DNA of 64,000 nt, taken from Arvicola amphibius (Eukaryota > Chordata > Mammalia > Rodentia > Cricetidae). Location: positions 121,761,413-121,825,412 of the forward strand of contig NC_052058.2 of NCBI RefSeq assembly GCF_903992535.2. The letters run 5' to 3'. Below the pieces are notes generated by a model that ran no database searches, was not told the origin of the DNA, and saw only the letters and a program-made list of their open reading frames with translations. Positions 20,931-32,127 of this stretch are shown here, in pieces. The position numbers and the translations under genes are program-made. Numbering within the stretch: the stretch's first letter is position 1; every line of letters starts with the position of its first letter.

Positions 20931-21633
20931 AGCCACGTGGTTTTAAAGCATGGCTTCCTGGGCCATGCTGCCAGCGCAAACTCTGGCTATGGGGCATTTG
21001 AATGGCATTTGTGGGCTCGGGTGTTTGTGTGCCCACTTGGGGTAGGAAGGAAAGTAGCTGAGACTATCTATATACATGGCTCAGCCCTCCCCACCTGGGT
21101 AGGCAGCAGGATCAGGTCTACTAGGTGGGCACAGGCAGGAGAGCAAGGCGGATTCCCACCAGAATACACAGAGATGTTTCCCAGCTGCACAGTGCTCTGC
21201 ACAGCAAATTTAGCTATTACTCAGATAAAAAAGGGTTTATGTGCTGCACGCTCATTCTCAGAGTTAAAGTGCTGAGTGCGGCTCCTACCTGGCAGCCCTA
21301 AAGCTAACAGAAATGGTACATCCACCATTTTGAAAGTGGAGAGAGGTAGAGCCAGCATCCAGAGCCACTGCAACCAAGCTGCTAACCATTTAAAAAGCTT
21401 TTCAAGACAATAAAGAATTGCAGATTCACAGTAGGACAGATTCAGACATAAAAGACCTCTAAATGGGTCACAGTGTTGGATAAATGTATATAGACTTGGA
21501 AGAGAGAAGAGAAAGAGTATAGAGAGTTAAAAAAAGAAGTAAGTGGTTTAAAAAAATAAAACAAAGTCTTTAAAGAGACAGAGTACAGATAGTCATAGAT
21601 TAAAAGGAGTAAAGAAAAATGAGCCACATAAAA

Positions 21634-21912
21634 ATGGAAAATTCACCGAGAGTCTGGATTATGTATAATATTGTGTTATCTTTGAATTTTTTGACTGTGA
21701 AGGAGCTATGTACAGAGAGACATTTCATTATATGGGCTGATAAGTTAAACCAACATAAAGGTATCTTGATTCCAAAATTTGAGTTTAAAAATATGTTGCT
21801 TTGGAAAAGAGGTTCTTCTCTTGTTTTCACAGAAGACAAGAACCTGTGGATTGCTTCCAGACTAATATGTGTTGCAGGAGCTCCTTCCGCTCCTTCAGCC
21901 AATAGCCACTGA
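21634..21912 (+). CDS. E4 short ORF with a hydrophobic N-terminal leader
   Basis: The ATG at 21634 (a second in-frame ATG lies at 21619) opens a frame beginning with a few polar residues, an Arg, then about a dozen hydrophobic residues, like a signal peptide. Copies of the same start exist in E2 (12014), E3 (15123, minus), E6 (28262, minus) and E9 (46808, minus). Here the last residues are read from the solo LTR inserted at 21870, so the native frame ended or continued differently. It could be the start of an env remnant or a small secreted product; I do not recognise a family. Confidence 0.4.
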   Translation: MENSPRVWIMYNIVLSLNFLTVKELCTERHFIIWADKLNQHKGILIPKFEFKNMLLWKRGSSLVFTEDKNLWIASRLICVAGAPSAPSANSH

Positions 21913-22141
21913 GATACCAGCCCATTGGGGCGTGGTCTCTCTCTCTCTTTAAAAAAGCGGCCACTTCCCTCCACTCACTTTCTGGCTTCCGGCTCCAATT
22001 CTGGTGACTAGGCTCTCTTCCTGATTGCGCAGAGGGCTGTTGGCTGGGACGGTGATCTGTAAGTTTTTCCCCTTTAAATAAATAACCATTCTATTAATCA
22101 TAATTCCAAACTGGTGTTGAATTGTTTGACTTACGCCTTCA
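21870..22141 (+). repeat. Solo LTR of the E1 family with 6 bp TSD
   Basis: TGTTGCAGGAG...ACGCCTTCA, 272 bp, flanked by AATATG at 21864-21869 and 22142-22147. It splits the E4 interior exactly, as other copies show the uninterrupted sequence. A TATA-like TTTAAAAAAG and AATAAATAA are visible. Confidence 0.93.
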
Positions 22142-23200
22142 AATATGGTTTGATAGAGCACAATCCTCTTAAAGGTTGCCGTGAACACCCTCAAAAAATT
22201 ACTTCACCCAACTGCTGACTGAGATGAACCTAGCACACAGGATACACCATGAGAGACCTGATTAACAGTGCCCCCAAACAGTAGGAAGAAATATGGACAG
22301 AACTACGCCCATATTCCCAAATATTGTTTATAATTGTCTGTTTACATTTAAAGGGGGATATGCTATAGAGATTTGCATTGGTGTGGATCTTAGTTTATTG
22401 GTGCAAATTTAAAGTCAATTTTGTTATACTGTGTATATGTATTTCTGATCTTGACTAGGGTGTTGTGTTTGTCCAGCTCATTTAAAATGTAATGTATGGT
22501 TAAGAAGCATAGATTAATAGATAATTATCTATAATGGTCAAGCTTATAGTCATGTTAGTTAGATTTACTAGATGTATAGAAATATATTTCAGTTAGGTAT
22601 TCTTCAAATCTTTCAGGGACCTTCGGAATATGGCATTTAAAATGTTTTAATAGATTAGGACTTTGCATGACAATGAGACATGTCTGATTCTGGCAGCACC
22701 AATTACTTCAAGAGGAAGATGGACTCCTTAGACATTTGGGCAAGAAACTGCTCTTTCCTGGACTGCTTAACTGGGCATGCAGGACACAGAGAAATGACTG
22801 ATGAACTTGCCTAAAGGTGAGATGGTCCTTCAGGGTTCCTTCTTCATAAAAGACTCTGCAAGACATTCTGCAGGACATAGAAAAAAGTGACTGACAAACT
22901 GCAAAAATAGGCAGAACTATCTGTAAATTTTCTGCTTCATGGAAAAGTCTACTGGATACTATGGGCCTGTAGGCTGAAGATGGATGGCTCAATGGTACAG
23001 AAGAACTTTGGGTAACCTGTCCAGGCAGTGAGATGTCTCTGTCATTTATAGAGTTTTAGAAGTTGCTTACAATGCACTTCTTGTTTACTTAGGTAATATT
23101 ATATCCTTCTGGGGTCTTTGATGGAGTTGAAGAATGTATAGATATAGTTATAGTTTTCCTTAGTTATGATAAAAATAAAGTAGATATAAATATTGCAAAT

Positions 23201-23373
23201 GGGGGCTGGAGAGATGGCTCAGAGGTTAAGAGCACTGACTGCCCTTCCAGAGGTCCTGAGTTCAATTCCCAGCAACCACATGGTGGCTCACAGCCATCTA
23301 TAATGAGATCTGGCATGCAAGCATACATGGAAGAATGTTGTATACAGAATAAATAAATAAATCTTTAAAAAAA
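23201..23373 (+). mobile_element. B2 SINE
   Basis: Full B2 start GGGGGCTGGAGAGATGGCTC, flanked by the 15 bp duplication ATAAATATTGCAAAT at 23186-23200 and 23374-23388. Confidence 0.95.
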
Positions 23374-23477
23374 ATAAATATTGCAAATGTAATTCTTGCT
23401 TGATAACTGTTTTGTTATATGTAATTTTACTATGTTAAAGTTAAAGCCTTCCTTTTTGTTTAAACAGAAAAGGAAAA

Positions 23478-23849
23478 TGGTGTAGGAGGTCCTTCTGTTA
23501 ATGTGTTGCCCTCATTTGTTAATTAATAAAGAAACTGCTTGGGTTGATAGGGCAGAATTTAAGTAGGCGGAGAAGAAAGAAGTGAATTCTGGGAGGAAGA
23601 AAGCAAAGAGAAAGAGCCACCATGGAGCTGCCAGGTCAGATATGTTAAATCTTTTCCAGTAAGCCACGATTTCATGGTGAACACAGATTAGTAGAAATGG
23701 GTTAAATCAAGATGTGAGAATTAGCCAATAAGAGGCTAGAGATAATGAGCCAAGCAGTAATTTAATGAATACAGTTTCTGTGTGATTACTTTTGGGTGTA
23801 AGCTGGCTGGGCAGCCAGGACCAAAAGCAGGCCCTCTCTCCTTGCTACA
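23478..23849 (+). repeat. E4 3' LTR (372 bp)
   Basis: TGGTGTAGGAGG to CTTGCTACA, preceded by the polypurine tract. Confidence 0.83.
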
Positions 23850-24960
23850 GTTATCTTTGCTCACCAGATTTCATACGCTGGAATCCTCAGTGAAGGCATT
23901 AGAACAGAACACCAGACAAGAGATCCAGACTTTGCAAAAGGAAGTGGTAAAAAGATTTGAAAAGATTGAGGAATTTATCGAAATTGATGAGCAGGGACAG
24001 AAGGTTCAAAGACAGAATTTAGCTTCATAAGTATGTACCAAACTCTGGTATGGCTTAGCCAGAGTTCTAACTGCCTATCCAGTGATATCATTGGAAAGAC
24101 CATCTGGCACTAAGTACCCTAAGGCAGTCAAAGAATATACATGGGAAACTTACATATAAGTAATCTAAAAGAAATTAAAGAAGCAATAGTTTTTATGGCC
24201 TACATTTACATTTTGTTAGGGAAATGGTAAAAATGTGAATTTAAAGCAATAACACTACCCCACACAATTGGCTTCAGTTAATCTCAGTGGTCCTAGAAGA
24301 TGGACCACAGCTGCTCTGGAAATGATATTGGAGAGAAGAGACAAAAATTTAGAAGAACAGAGAAAAGCAAAAGGCCTTGAGATTTCCCAAGATCAAATTC
24401 TTGGTGGGAGGCGTTACTCTGATCCTTAGGGCTGGGCTCTCTATGATGAACACACCTTGTCGCTGTGTAACACAGCAGCTTTAAATGCTCAGGACAGAAT
24501 TCATGTACAAGAAAAGAGAATCAAATCATATATTAGGGTTAAACAGACTCAGAGAGAACCCTTTAGTGACTTTTTATGAAGATTAACTAAGGCTGTACAA
24601 AGAGGACTAACAGACCTAGAAGCTAGACATGTATTTATTGAATCTTTGGCTTTTGAAAATACCAATTTAGAATTTTTAAAGGCAAAAAGATGCTTGGGCC
24701 TTTAAAGGTCAGACCAGCACCAATAGATGAAAGGATCTTGCTTATAATGAATGTTGAGACATTTGACATATTGAGGCTTGGGTAGGAAAAGCGATTTCCA
24801 AAGATATGAGACACCAAAATTCCAAATGTTTTAATTGTTGTAGAATAGGACATCTGAGGAGGGATTGTAGACAAGGAATTTCTAGGAATAATATCTCCTC
24901 TAGAAATGGCTGGAATAGGAGAACTCAGCCTTCAGGTATATATAGGAGGTGTGGCAAAGG
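23850..24960 (+). pseudogene. gag: E5 gag remnant: coiled coil, capsid, zinc knuckle
   Basis: The coiled-coil end (about 23870-24030, KRFEKIEEFIEIDEQ) aligns with the E1 gag N-terminal ORF. Capsid pieces include QREPFSDF (major homology region, about 24550) and the zinc knuckle CFNCCRIGHLRRDC (about 24830-24875) with all four ligands. Many stops and frameshifts. Confidence 0.78.
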
Positions 24961-25500
24961 TTGACACTGGACCATTGAAGGTCAATGAGAGACCAAAAAG
25001 GCAAACTGATACCATTGGGGGAACTCCTTCGGGGGCCTCTTGCAGGCCTGCAGGTCAAACGTGATTCAGTCATTCCCAGTCACTGTGGAGAACATGCCTC
25101 ACCAGGAAAATTAAAAAATCCAGTGCCCACTGTAAAAATCCATACTGGTCTGGATGACGGAATACACATGGAGGATGAATCAAAAACTCCAGTAAGAAAT
25201 AGGAAACATATATCCTGGGAGACTTATATAAACAATCAAAAACCAAAGCTAAGAGTACATATAAATAACATTGTAATTAAGGGCCTCACAAGCATTGGGT
25301 GCGGACGTGAGTATCATTACTCCAGAATCTTGGCATCTGAATTGGCCTCTTCATGAGGCAAATATTTAGTTCCTAGGAATTGGAACCTTCTCAAGTGAAA
25401 CAAAGCACGAGATGGGTTGAATGCTTAGGGTCAGAAGGACAGAGAGGAAGGATGAAGACATATGTAGCTAATATTGAAGGAAAAGTCTCTGAATTATAAA
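24960..25500 (+). pseudogene. pro: E5 protease-region remnant
   Basis: Fragments such as RWVECLGSEGQRGRMK (about 25420) align with the E1 protease region RWVECIGPEGQIGRLR. No active-site motif survives in a usable frame. Confidence 0.6.
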
Positions 25501-26500
25501 AGAAAAATTGAGACTTCATCAATTAGCAGGTATAGACCCAGCAGAGATTATAGTGCCTTTTACGACTGATGAAATTTAAAAAATTATAAGAACTCAATGA
25601 ACAATGACAAAGAATTTGTGCCATTTTTTTAGGAGAGATTAATAGCAGTTATCCCAAATGTGATAGAATTAACCTATTAAGAGAACTACTTGGAATTTTC
25701 CCTGAATTGTACATGATGCACCAATAACTAGAGCCTGTACATTTTATACTGATGCAAAAAGTCAGGAAAAGCAGGTTACAAATCAGAAGATTTAAGTAAG
25801 GTTCTGATAATTCTGCCTAAAAGGCAGAGCTATATGCTATTTTCATGGTACTAAAGGATTTTAAAGAACCTCTCAATATAGTTACTGATTCACAATATGC
25901 AGAAAGAGTTGTCTTGCATATTGAAACCACTGAATTTATACCAGATGATAAAGAATTAACTTTATTATTTATTCAGGTTAAAGACACAATCAGGAATAGG
26001 CTTTGTCCCATATACATAAAACACAGATCTGATCCCATATGTGTCTGCTTAAGCTAAGGCAAAAATTGATGGATTGTTGATTGGAAGTGTGCTGAAGGTC
26101 TCAGAATGTCATGAAAAACATCACATCGATAGCAAAGGTTTAAAGAAAGAGCTTTTCATTACATGGCAAAAGCTAAGGAGATTATAAAGATGTGTCCTAC
26201 ATGCTCTTTCTATAACCAAATACTGTTACCTGCAGGGAGTAACCCAAAGGGTACTCAAAAGGAATGAGATCTGGTAGATGGATGTGTTTCACTTCACAGA
26301 ATTTGGAAAATTAAAATATGTACACAATACCATTGACACTTATTCAGGTTTTCATTGGACAACTGCCTTGAGCTCAGAAAAGGCTGGTTCAGTTTGGAGT
26401 TGAACAATGGCTATCCTTCTCTAAATCCAAGCATGTTCTTTAAGTGTGCTGAAGCTCTCAGAAAAATTCAGAGTTTCTGTCTCATGTCAGGAGCCATCTT
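25500..26500 (+). pseudogene. pol: E5 pol remnant: RT connection, RNase H, integrase; RT core missing
   Basis: The sequence passes from protease directly into LRLHQLAGIDPAEIIVPFT (RT connection), then an RNase H region with a TDSQYAE segment (about 25883) and an integrase with the HH half of its zinc site (about 26110-26200) and QMDVFHFTEFGKLKYVH-like core (about 26270-26320, first residue mutated). The fingers/palm with YMDD are absent, indicating an internal deletion near 25490. Frameshifts throughout. Confidence 0.7.
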
Positions 26501-26506
26501 GTATGG

Positions 26507-26906
26507 TGCAGAAGGAGCTGCGGGCTGCATTCCTGCCGCCCCGGCTCCTGGCTGCCTGCTAGCTTTACCCAAAATAATTATATGGAAACTTTATTCATTT
26601 AAATACTGCCTGGGCCATTAGTTTCAGCCTCTTATTGGCTAATTCTCATATCTTGCTTTAACCCATATTTAGTAATCTGTGTAGCACCATGAGGTGGTAG
26701 CTTACCAGGAAGGATCTTAGCCTGCATCCGTCTCGGAGAGGAGAGTCATGGCGACTGCCTGAAGCATCTGCCTGACTCTGCTTTCTTTCTCCCACAATTC
26801 TGTTCTGTCTACTCCGCCTACCTAATTTTCTGTCCTATTAAAGGGCCAAGGCAGTTTCTTTATTAACCAATGAAAGTAACACATAGACAGATGACCTCCT
26901 CCATCA
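26507..26906 (-). repeat. E6 3' LTR (400 bp)
   Basis: Minus-strand LTR, left edge fixed by the GTATGG duplication. Confidence 0.88.
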
Positions 26907-28019
26907 TTTCCCCTTTTTTGTTTAAACAAAAAAGAAAGGCTTTAACTTTAACATAGTAAAATTACATATAACAAAACAGTTATCAAGCAAGAGTTACAGT
27001 TGCAATATTTATATCTATTTTATCTTTTATCATAACTAAGGAAAACTATAACTAACCATTCTTCAACTCCATCAAGGACTCCAGAAGGATATTATATTAC
27101 CTAAGTAAACAAGAAGTAAGCAACTTCTAAAACTCTAGAAAGGACAAAGACATCTCACTACCTGGACAGTCACCCAAAATTCTTTTGTACCATTAGACGA
27201 TCTATCTTCAGCCTTCAGGCCCATAGTATCCAGCAGACTCTTCCATGAAGCAGGAAATTTCAAAAACAGTTCAGTCAATATCTGCTGTGTCCTCCAGAAT
27301 GTCTCGCAGACTCTTTCATGAATCAGGAACCCCAAAGGACCAACTCACCTTTAGGCAAGTTCAGCAGTCCTCTCTCTGTGGGTTCTCTGTGTCCAATTTA
27401 TGCATCAGTCCAGGTAAGAGCAGTTTCTTGCCTAAATGGCTAACCAACTCCATAAGGAGCCTCTTCGATGCCCATCTTCCTCTTGAAGTAGATTGGTGCT
27501 GCCAGGAGCAGACGCGTCTCATTGTCCTGAAAAGCCCTAAGTTATTAAAACATTAAAATGCCATGTTCTGTAGTCTTTGAAAGATATGAAGGATGCCTAT
27601 CTAACTGATATATATCTCTATATATCTAGAAAATCTAACTAACATGACTACAAGCTTGACTATTATTGATGATTATCCATTAACAACCTATATGTCCTAA
27701 TTACACATTACATTTTTAAATGAACTACACAATCACAATACCTTAATCAAGATCAGAAATACATATACATATATACCAATGTAAATTATATACATCTATA
27801 TCATATCCTCCTTTAAATGTAAAAGAACATTTATAAACAATATCTGGGAATATGGGTGCAGTTATTTCTCTCCAAACTGCTTTGTGCTGAATGGGGGTGC
27901 TGTTATTTAGGTCTTTCATGGTATAATCTGTGTGTTAGGTACATCTCATTTACCAGTTGAGTGAAGTAATTTTTTGAGGGTGTTCACAGCAACTTTTCAG
28001 GAGGGCATGTTCTATCATA

Positions 28020-28262
28020 CTATATTGGAATAGAAGCAATCCACAGGGTCTCATCCTCTGTGAAAACAAAAGAAGACCCTCTCCAAAGCATCATATCCTT
28101 AGACCCAAATTCTGAAATCAAGATACCTTTAGAACATATATGTTTGTTTAGTTTGGCAGCCCATACAATGAAATGTCTCTCTGTACTTAGCTCCTTCACA
28201 GTCAAAAATTTTAAAGAAAACACAATAATACAAAGAATCCAGACTCTCTGTGAATTTCCCAT
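28020..28262 (-). CDS. E6 short ORF with a hydrophobic N-terminal leader
   Basis: ATG at 28262 (minus), 80 codons. It starts with polar residues, Arg, then a hydrophobic run, and stays alignable with the E4 ORF (21634) through the ELSTERHF and FTEDETLWIAS segments. Function unknown; possibly an env 5' remnant. Confidence 0.4.
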   Translation of the reverse strand: MGNSQRVWILCIIVFSLKFLTVKELSTERHFIVWAAKLNKHICSKGILISEFGSKDMMLWRGSSFVFTEDETLWIASIPI

Positions 28263-29121
28263 TTTTACATGGCTTATTTTTCTTTATTTCTTTTAATCTA
28301 TAACTATCTGTACTCTGTCACTTTAAAGACTTTACCTTTTTTAATGCATTAACTTTATTCTCTATATTCTTTTTCTTCTCTCTCCCAAGCCTATGTACAC
28401 TCTTCCAACACTGTGACCCATTTAAAGGTCTTTTATGTCTGAATCCGTCCTATTGTGAATCTGTAATTCTTTACTGTCCAGGAGCTTCTTAAAATGCTAA
28501 GCGCTTCTTAAAAACTTTAGCTTGTGCCACATAGGAGTAGTACGGTAGCTTCTGTTTCCTGCCCGGTCTAAACCTTAACTGCGTTGTTATTATGGTAATT
28601 ACCATAGTTCCTGCCTGAGATCAGCACAGTTCAGCATGGCGGAGCCTCTCCGCTCGTGCCTCTGAGCCATGCACAAGGCACAGCTAACATGGAGCTGCTT
28701 GTGCCTCTGAGTCGCGTGTAGTGCTCCCCTTTTAGGCACACAGTGAGTCCAGTTTGCCATCAAGCAAACTGTAGCACTTTACTCCACATGCTCCATTTAA
28801 ATGCTCTGTCTCCCACAGGAGCCAGACAGAGATCGCAATGGTGGCACAGACCAGAAACTGGTATTTCAAAACCACCACTTTTTAGTAGACCTGATCCCAC
28901 TGCCTACACAGGCAGGAAGAGCTGAGCCACAGGCATGGTCTCAGTTACTTTGTTTCCGACCCCGAGTGGACCCAGAAATGCTCCATAGCCGGAGTCTGCA
29001 CCTGCGGCAGGGCCCAGGAAGCCGGGTTTTAAAATGGCTGGCACAGCTTTTTTTTTTTTTTTTTGCCGCTATTGCTGAATCAGAAAATCTCTCTACAGCA
29101 CACCCTAGCAAACAGCAAAAA

Positions 29122-29352
29122 TGATGCGGGAGATTTGAAATAACCAAAAAAATAGTCCTTTTAGAATAAATCAGTTTTAATAAAAGAAGAAAGAGGGGCA
29201 CACTTACAAAGCCAAAGCTCCAACGAAGCAGAGAGTCAGCGGGGGAAAAAAAACAGGGGTGTCTCTCCCCAACCCGGTTCTTTTTAAAGGTACCTTTCTC
29301 CCCTGGGGCAGCCACGCCCCTGAACTCAGGGATTGGGCAAGCTGCCCCAACA
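29122..29352 (-). repeat. Solo LTR (231 bp) inside the E6 leader, 6 bp TSD
   Basis: Minus-strand TGTTGGGGCAGC...CCGCATCA, flanked by CAAAAA at 29116-29121 and 29353-29358. The same LTR family starts at 63936 at the right edge of the window in plus orientation. Confidence 0.82.
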
Positions 29353-29436
29353 CAAAAAGCTGTGTTAAACTCTCCCTTTTTAAAAGCCATCTCAGGTTTT
29401 TAAGTGGATTTAGCCTATCATGTTGGAGTGCCACTC

Positions 29437-29823
29437 TGTAGAAGGAACGGTGGGCTGCGTCCCACCACCCAGCTAGCTTTACACCCAAAATAATTACACA
29501 GAAGCTGTATTCATTTAAATACTGCCTGGGCCATTAGTTTCAGCCTCTTATTGGCTAATTCTCATATCTTGCTTTAACCCATATTTAGTAATCTGTGTAG
29601 CACCACGAGGTGGTAGCTTACCAGGAAGGATCTTAGCCTGTGTCTGTCTCAGAGAGGAAAAGCATGGCAACTGCCTGAAGCATCTGCCTGACTCTGCTTT
29701 CTTTCTCCCACAATTCTGTTCTGTCTAATCTGCCTACCTAATTTTCTGTCCTATTAAAGGGCCAAGGCAGTTTCTTTATTAACCAATGAAAGTAACACAT
29801 AGACAGATGACCCTCCTCCATCA
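29437..29823 (-). repeat. E6 5' LTR (387 bp)
   Basis: Minus-strand LTR, right edge fixed by the GTATGG duplication. Confidence 0.88.
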
Positions 29824-29829
29824 GTATGG

Positions 29830-31642
29830 GACAAAAAGAAGGAAGAATTAAGGAAAAATTTTACTTTCTCCATGTCTATTTTGTCTATATTGTATTTTTC
29901 ATTGAATATATGTGTATATGTATAATGTTTAAGATTTCCACAGTGAACAGTAGATTTCCCTATGGATCTTTTTTATTAAGTAACTTTTGAAGTTTCCAGG
30001 AAGAAGATGGGCCCCACAACAACAACTCCCCCTGGTTGAGATGACATCATGATATTTATAGCGCTACTATAAGTCTGATTTGAGGGTGTCAGCTGCTGAA
30101 ATGGTACACCTTCTCACAACATTCTGGCCAGATACTCCAATTTAAAACTTTGGAAAAACCCTATCAACTACGCAGAAATCATTTGCAATTATTCTAGACA
30201 GCAATCTTGAAACTTAACCATTGCTTTGCTTTCACAGGATCCCATAGAAAGAACATCGCCCCCATGACAGCTGGAAGCAATTCTAGAAGATGACGTCCCC
30301 TCTCCCAACAAAGTTTGTCCTCAGGGTTGGGGACACCTTTTAGGGGTTTATTATTACTTGTATAGGATAGAGGGTTGGGGTGGAAATTATGTAGGCCCCA
30401 AGTTCTCCTTGAAAAAAAAAGAGGGAAAATTGAATGGAATAATAGGTAATTAATTTTAGTGTAAACTTATTCACAATAAAATAATAGTGAACAATTAAAA
30501 TGAATGCTTATGAGATATTATTTATGGACAATTTACATGATAGTTTCTTGTATATTGATATAATGTCAAATTATATTTGTTATCTCTTTACAATATTTGT
30601 ACATCTATGCAAAATTATTTTGTCAGATTGTATCATGCATGTTTCTACCTCTGTTTAAGACATCTTGTATATTGATACAATTTTAGGATATATTTATCAT
30701 GTTGCATCATATATTTCTACCTCTGATCAAGATACTCATACATTGTTTACATTTTGAGGTCATTTTCCTCCTTTATTGCACAGTTGTTTAAAAATTGTGT
30801 AATATTCTGATATGAAGTCTTAGTATTTAAGTTATACAGGTATTAAGTATTATAGGTCAATAGTCATTCATGTTTGTTATAGTTAGACTAATCAGGTTCT
30901 TTAGATACTTAGAGATTGTATTCTGCATAGACAGATAATCTTCAACCACTTCAAAGAACTATAGAACATGACATTTAAATAACTTAGGGTTCTGTTGCCG
31001 TGAGACACAATCGCTCCTGACAGCACCAATCTATTCCCAAGAGAATGTTGAGCACCAAAGACACTCCACTCAGAGTTTGTTTTCTTCTTGTCAAAACTGG
31101 CCTTTGGGAAAGGAACTGCCCATGCCTCGACCACTGACAAAGTACATGGTATATAAGCAGAACACAAGAAAAAGACTGCCAAACCTTGCCAAGACAGGGT
31201 AAGATGGTTCTGAAAATTTTCCTGCCTCTGAAAATGGTCTGTCAGTTATGCTAGGCCTTAGCCAAAGTTGGTTGCTTCGACATTGCAAATAAGACTTTGG
31301 ATGATTGCCCAGGTAGCCAGTTGTCTCTGTCATTTATTGCACATTTTAGAAGTTACTTGATTGCACTTCCTGCCTACTCAAGTAATATTATCTCCCTTCT
31401 CAAGCCTCTGCTGGGCTTGAATATTAGATAGACATAGTTACTTTCCTCTTATGATTTAGCCAAGTCATTTCTAATACAAGACTCCTTAGGATAGAATGAT
31501 TATTGAAACATTTAGCATATGTTCCTTCCTTAATATTGTTTTTATGCTGGTTGTAATTCTAATTTTTTACTTGATATCTGTTCTTAACATTTACAGTTTT
31601 GTATTGGGTTTGGAACTCTCTTATTTAGACAAAACAGGGAGG
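29830..31642 (+). other. E5 3' region (env position), no intact ORF
   Basis: AT-rich sequence continuing E5 after E6. From about 30900 it aligns with the 3' interiors of E4, E6, E7 and E9, including the recurring module at 30930-31050. No env motif is recognisable. Confidence 0.55.
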
Positions 31643-31868
31643 TGATAGAGAACCTCCTTCAGCCAATGGTCTTTGAGAGGCTGGACCAGGTTGAGGCATA
31701 AATTTGAAGTACCAAAAAGCCATGGTCCTGCCCACTCGCATATCCCTTCCCAGGCTCCACACTTGGACATTGGACCCCCACTCCTGTTCTGTGAATTTCC
31801 TTCTTTAATAAAGAAAAACCTTAGTATACTCTATTCAGAGTTAACTTGGGATTATTTGGCTCACATCC
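31643..31868 (+). repeat. E5 3' LTR, approximate end
   Basis: TGATAGAGAACCTCCTTCAG follows a purine tract; CTTCAGCCAAT matches the E1-type LTR and AATAAAG lies at 31807. The end near the poly(C) run is a guess. Confidence 0.6.
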
Positions 31869-31879
31869 CCCCCCCCATT

Positions 31880-32127
31880 TGATACGTTCTCCATCAAGGG
31901 GTATGGGGGAAGAGAAAAATAGAGGGACAGAGAGAAAGAGAGGGAAGAGGAGGGGGATGAAGGCATGGAGCTGCCTCTTCAGAAGAAGAGTGGAGAGAGT
32001 AAGGGAGGAGGGCCAAGGCCAGCTTACCTCAGTGGGAACGGGGAGATTGGGAGTGGTCAGAGCTTGTCTTTTAAAGGAAGAGGGTACCCAGCTGACAGGT
32101 CAGGACAGCATGGTTATAATTATAACA
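31880..32127 (-). repeat. C-LTR fragment, minus strand
   Basis: GA-rich microsatellite-like core and the 5' end (minus: TGTTATAATTATAACCATGC...CAGCTGGGTACCC) match the C-LTRs at 38460 and 44365. The 3' part of the LTR is missing. Confidence 0.7.

Larger units (their letters stand above)
20371..23849 (+). mobile_element. E4: mys-like non-autonomous LTR element, plus strand
   Basis: 5' LTR 20371-20736, primer-site remnant TTGGCACCAATGTGGTG just after it, interior without gag-pol, polypurine tract AGAAAAGGAAAA and 3' LTR 23478-23849. Inside it are a solo LTR (21870-22141), a B2 (23201-23373) and the recurring 3' module (about 22605-22735). An ORF reading from ATG 21619 (or 21634) shares its start and hydrophobic leader with the other mys-like copies. 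Flanking hexamers CAACTC and GTTATC do not match. Confidence 0.82.
26507..29823 (-). mobile_element. E6: complete mys-like element with 6 bp TSD, minus strand
   Basis: LTRs at 26507-26906 (3') and 29437-29823 (5') with matching target duplication GTATGG at 26501-26506 and 29824-29829. Primer-site remnant TGGCACTCCAACATG (minus) adjoins the 5' LTR; purine-rich AAAAAAGGGGAAA adjoins the 3' LTR. No gag-pol. It carries the 3' module (27480-27600), the hydrophobic-leader ORF (28020-28262, minus) and a solo LTR in its leader (29122-29352). Confidence 0.92.
23850..31868 (+). mobile_element. E5: decayed betaretrovirus-like coding element, split by E6
   Basis: Plus-strand remnants in order: gag coiled coil, capsid, zinc knuckle, protease, RT connection/RNase H, integrase (to about 26500), then E6 inserted at the duplicated GTATGG, then an env-position region, the recurring 3' module (30930-31050), a polypurine stretch AAAACAGGGAGG and a 3' LTR at 31643. 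The 5' end is cut off at the E4 boundary. Its LTR resembles that of E1, and its 3' region resembles the mys-like elements. Confidence 0.75.

Noticed and set aside
20937..21275. 112-codon ORF in the E4 leader
   Set aside because: Leader sequence, with counterparts in E3 and E6 broken by stops and indels; no domain.
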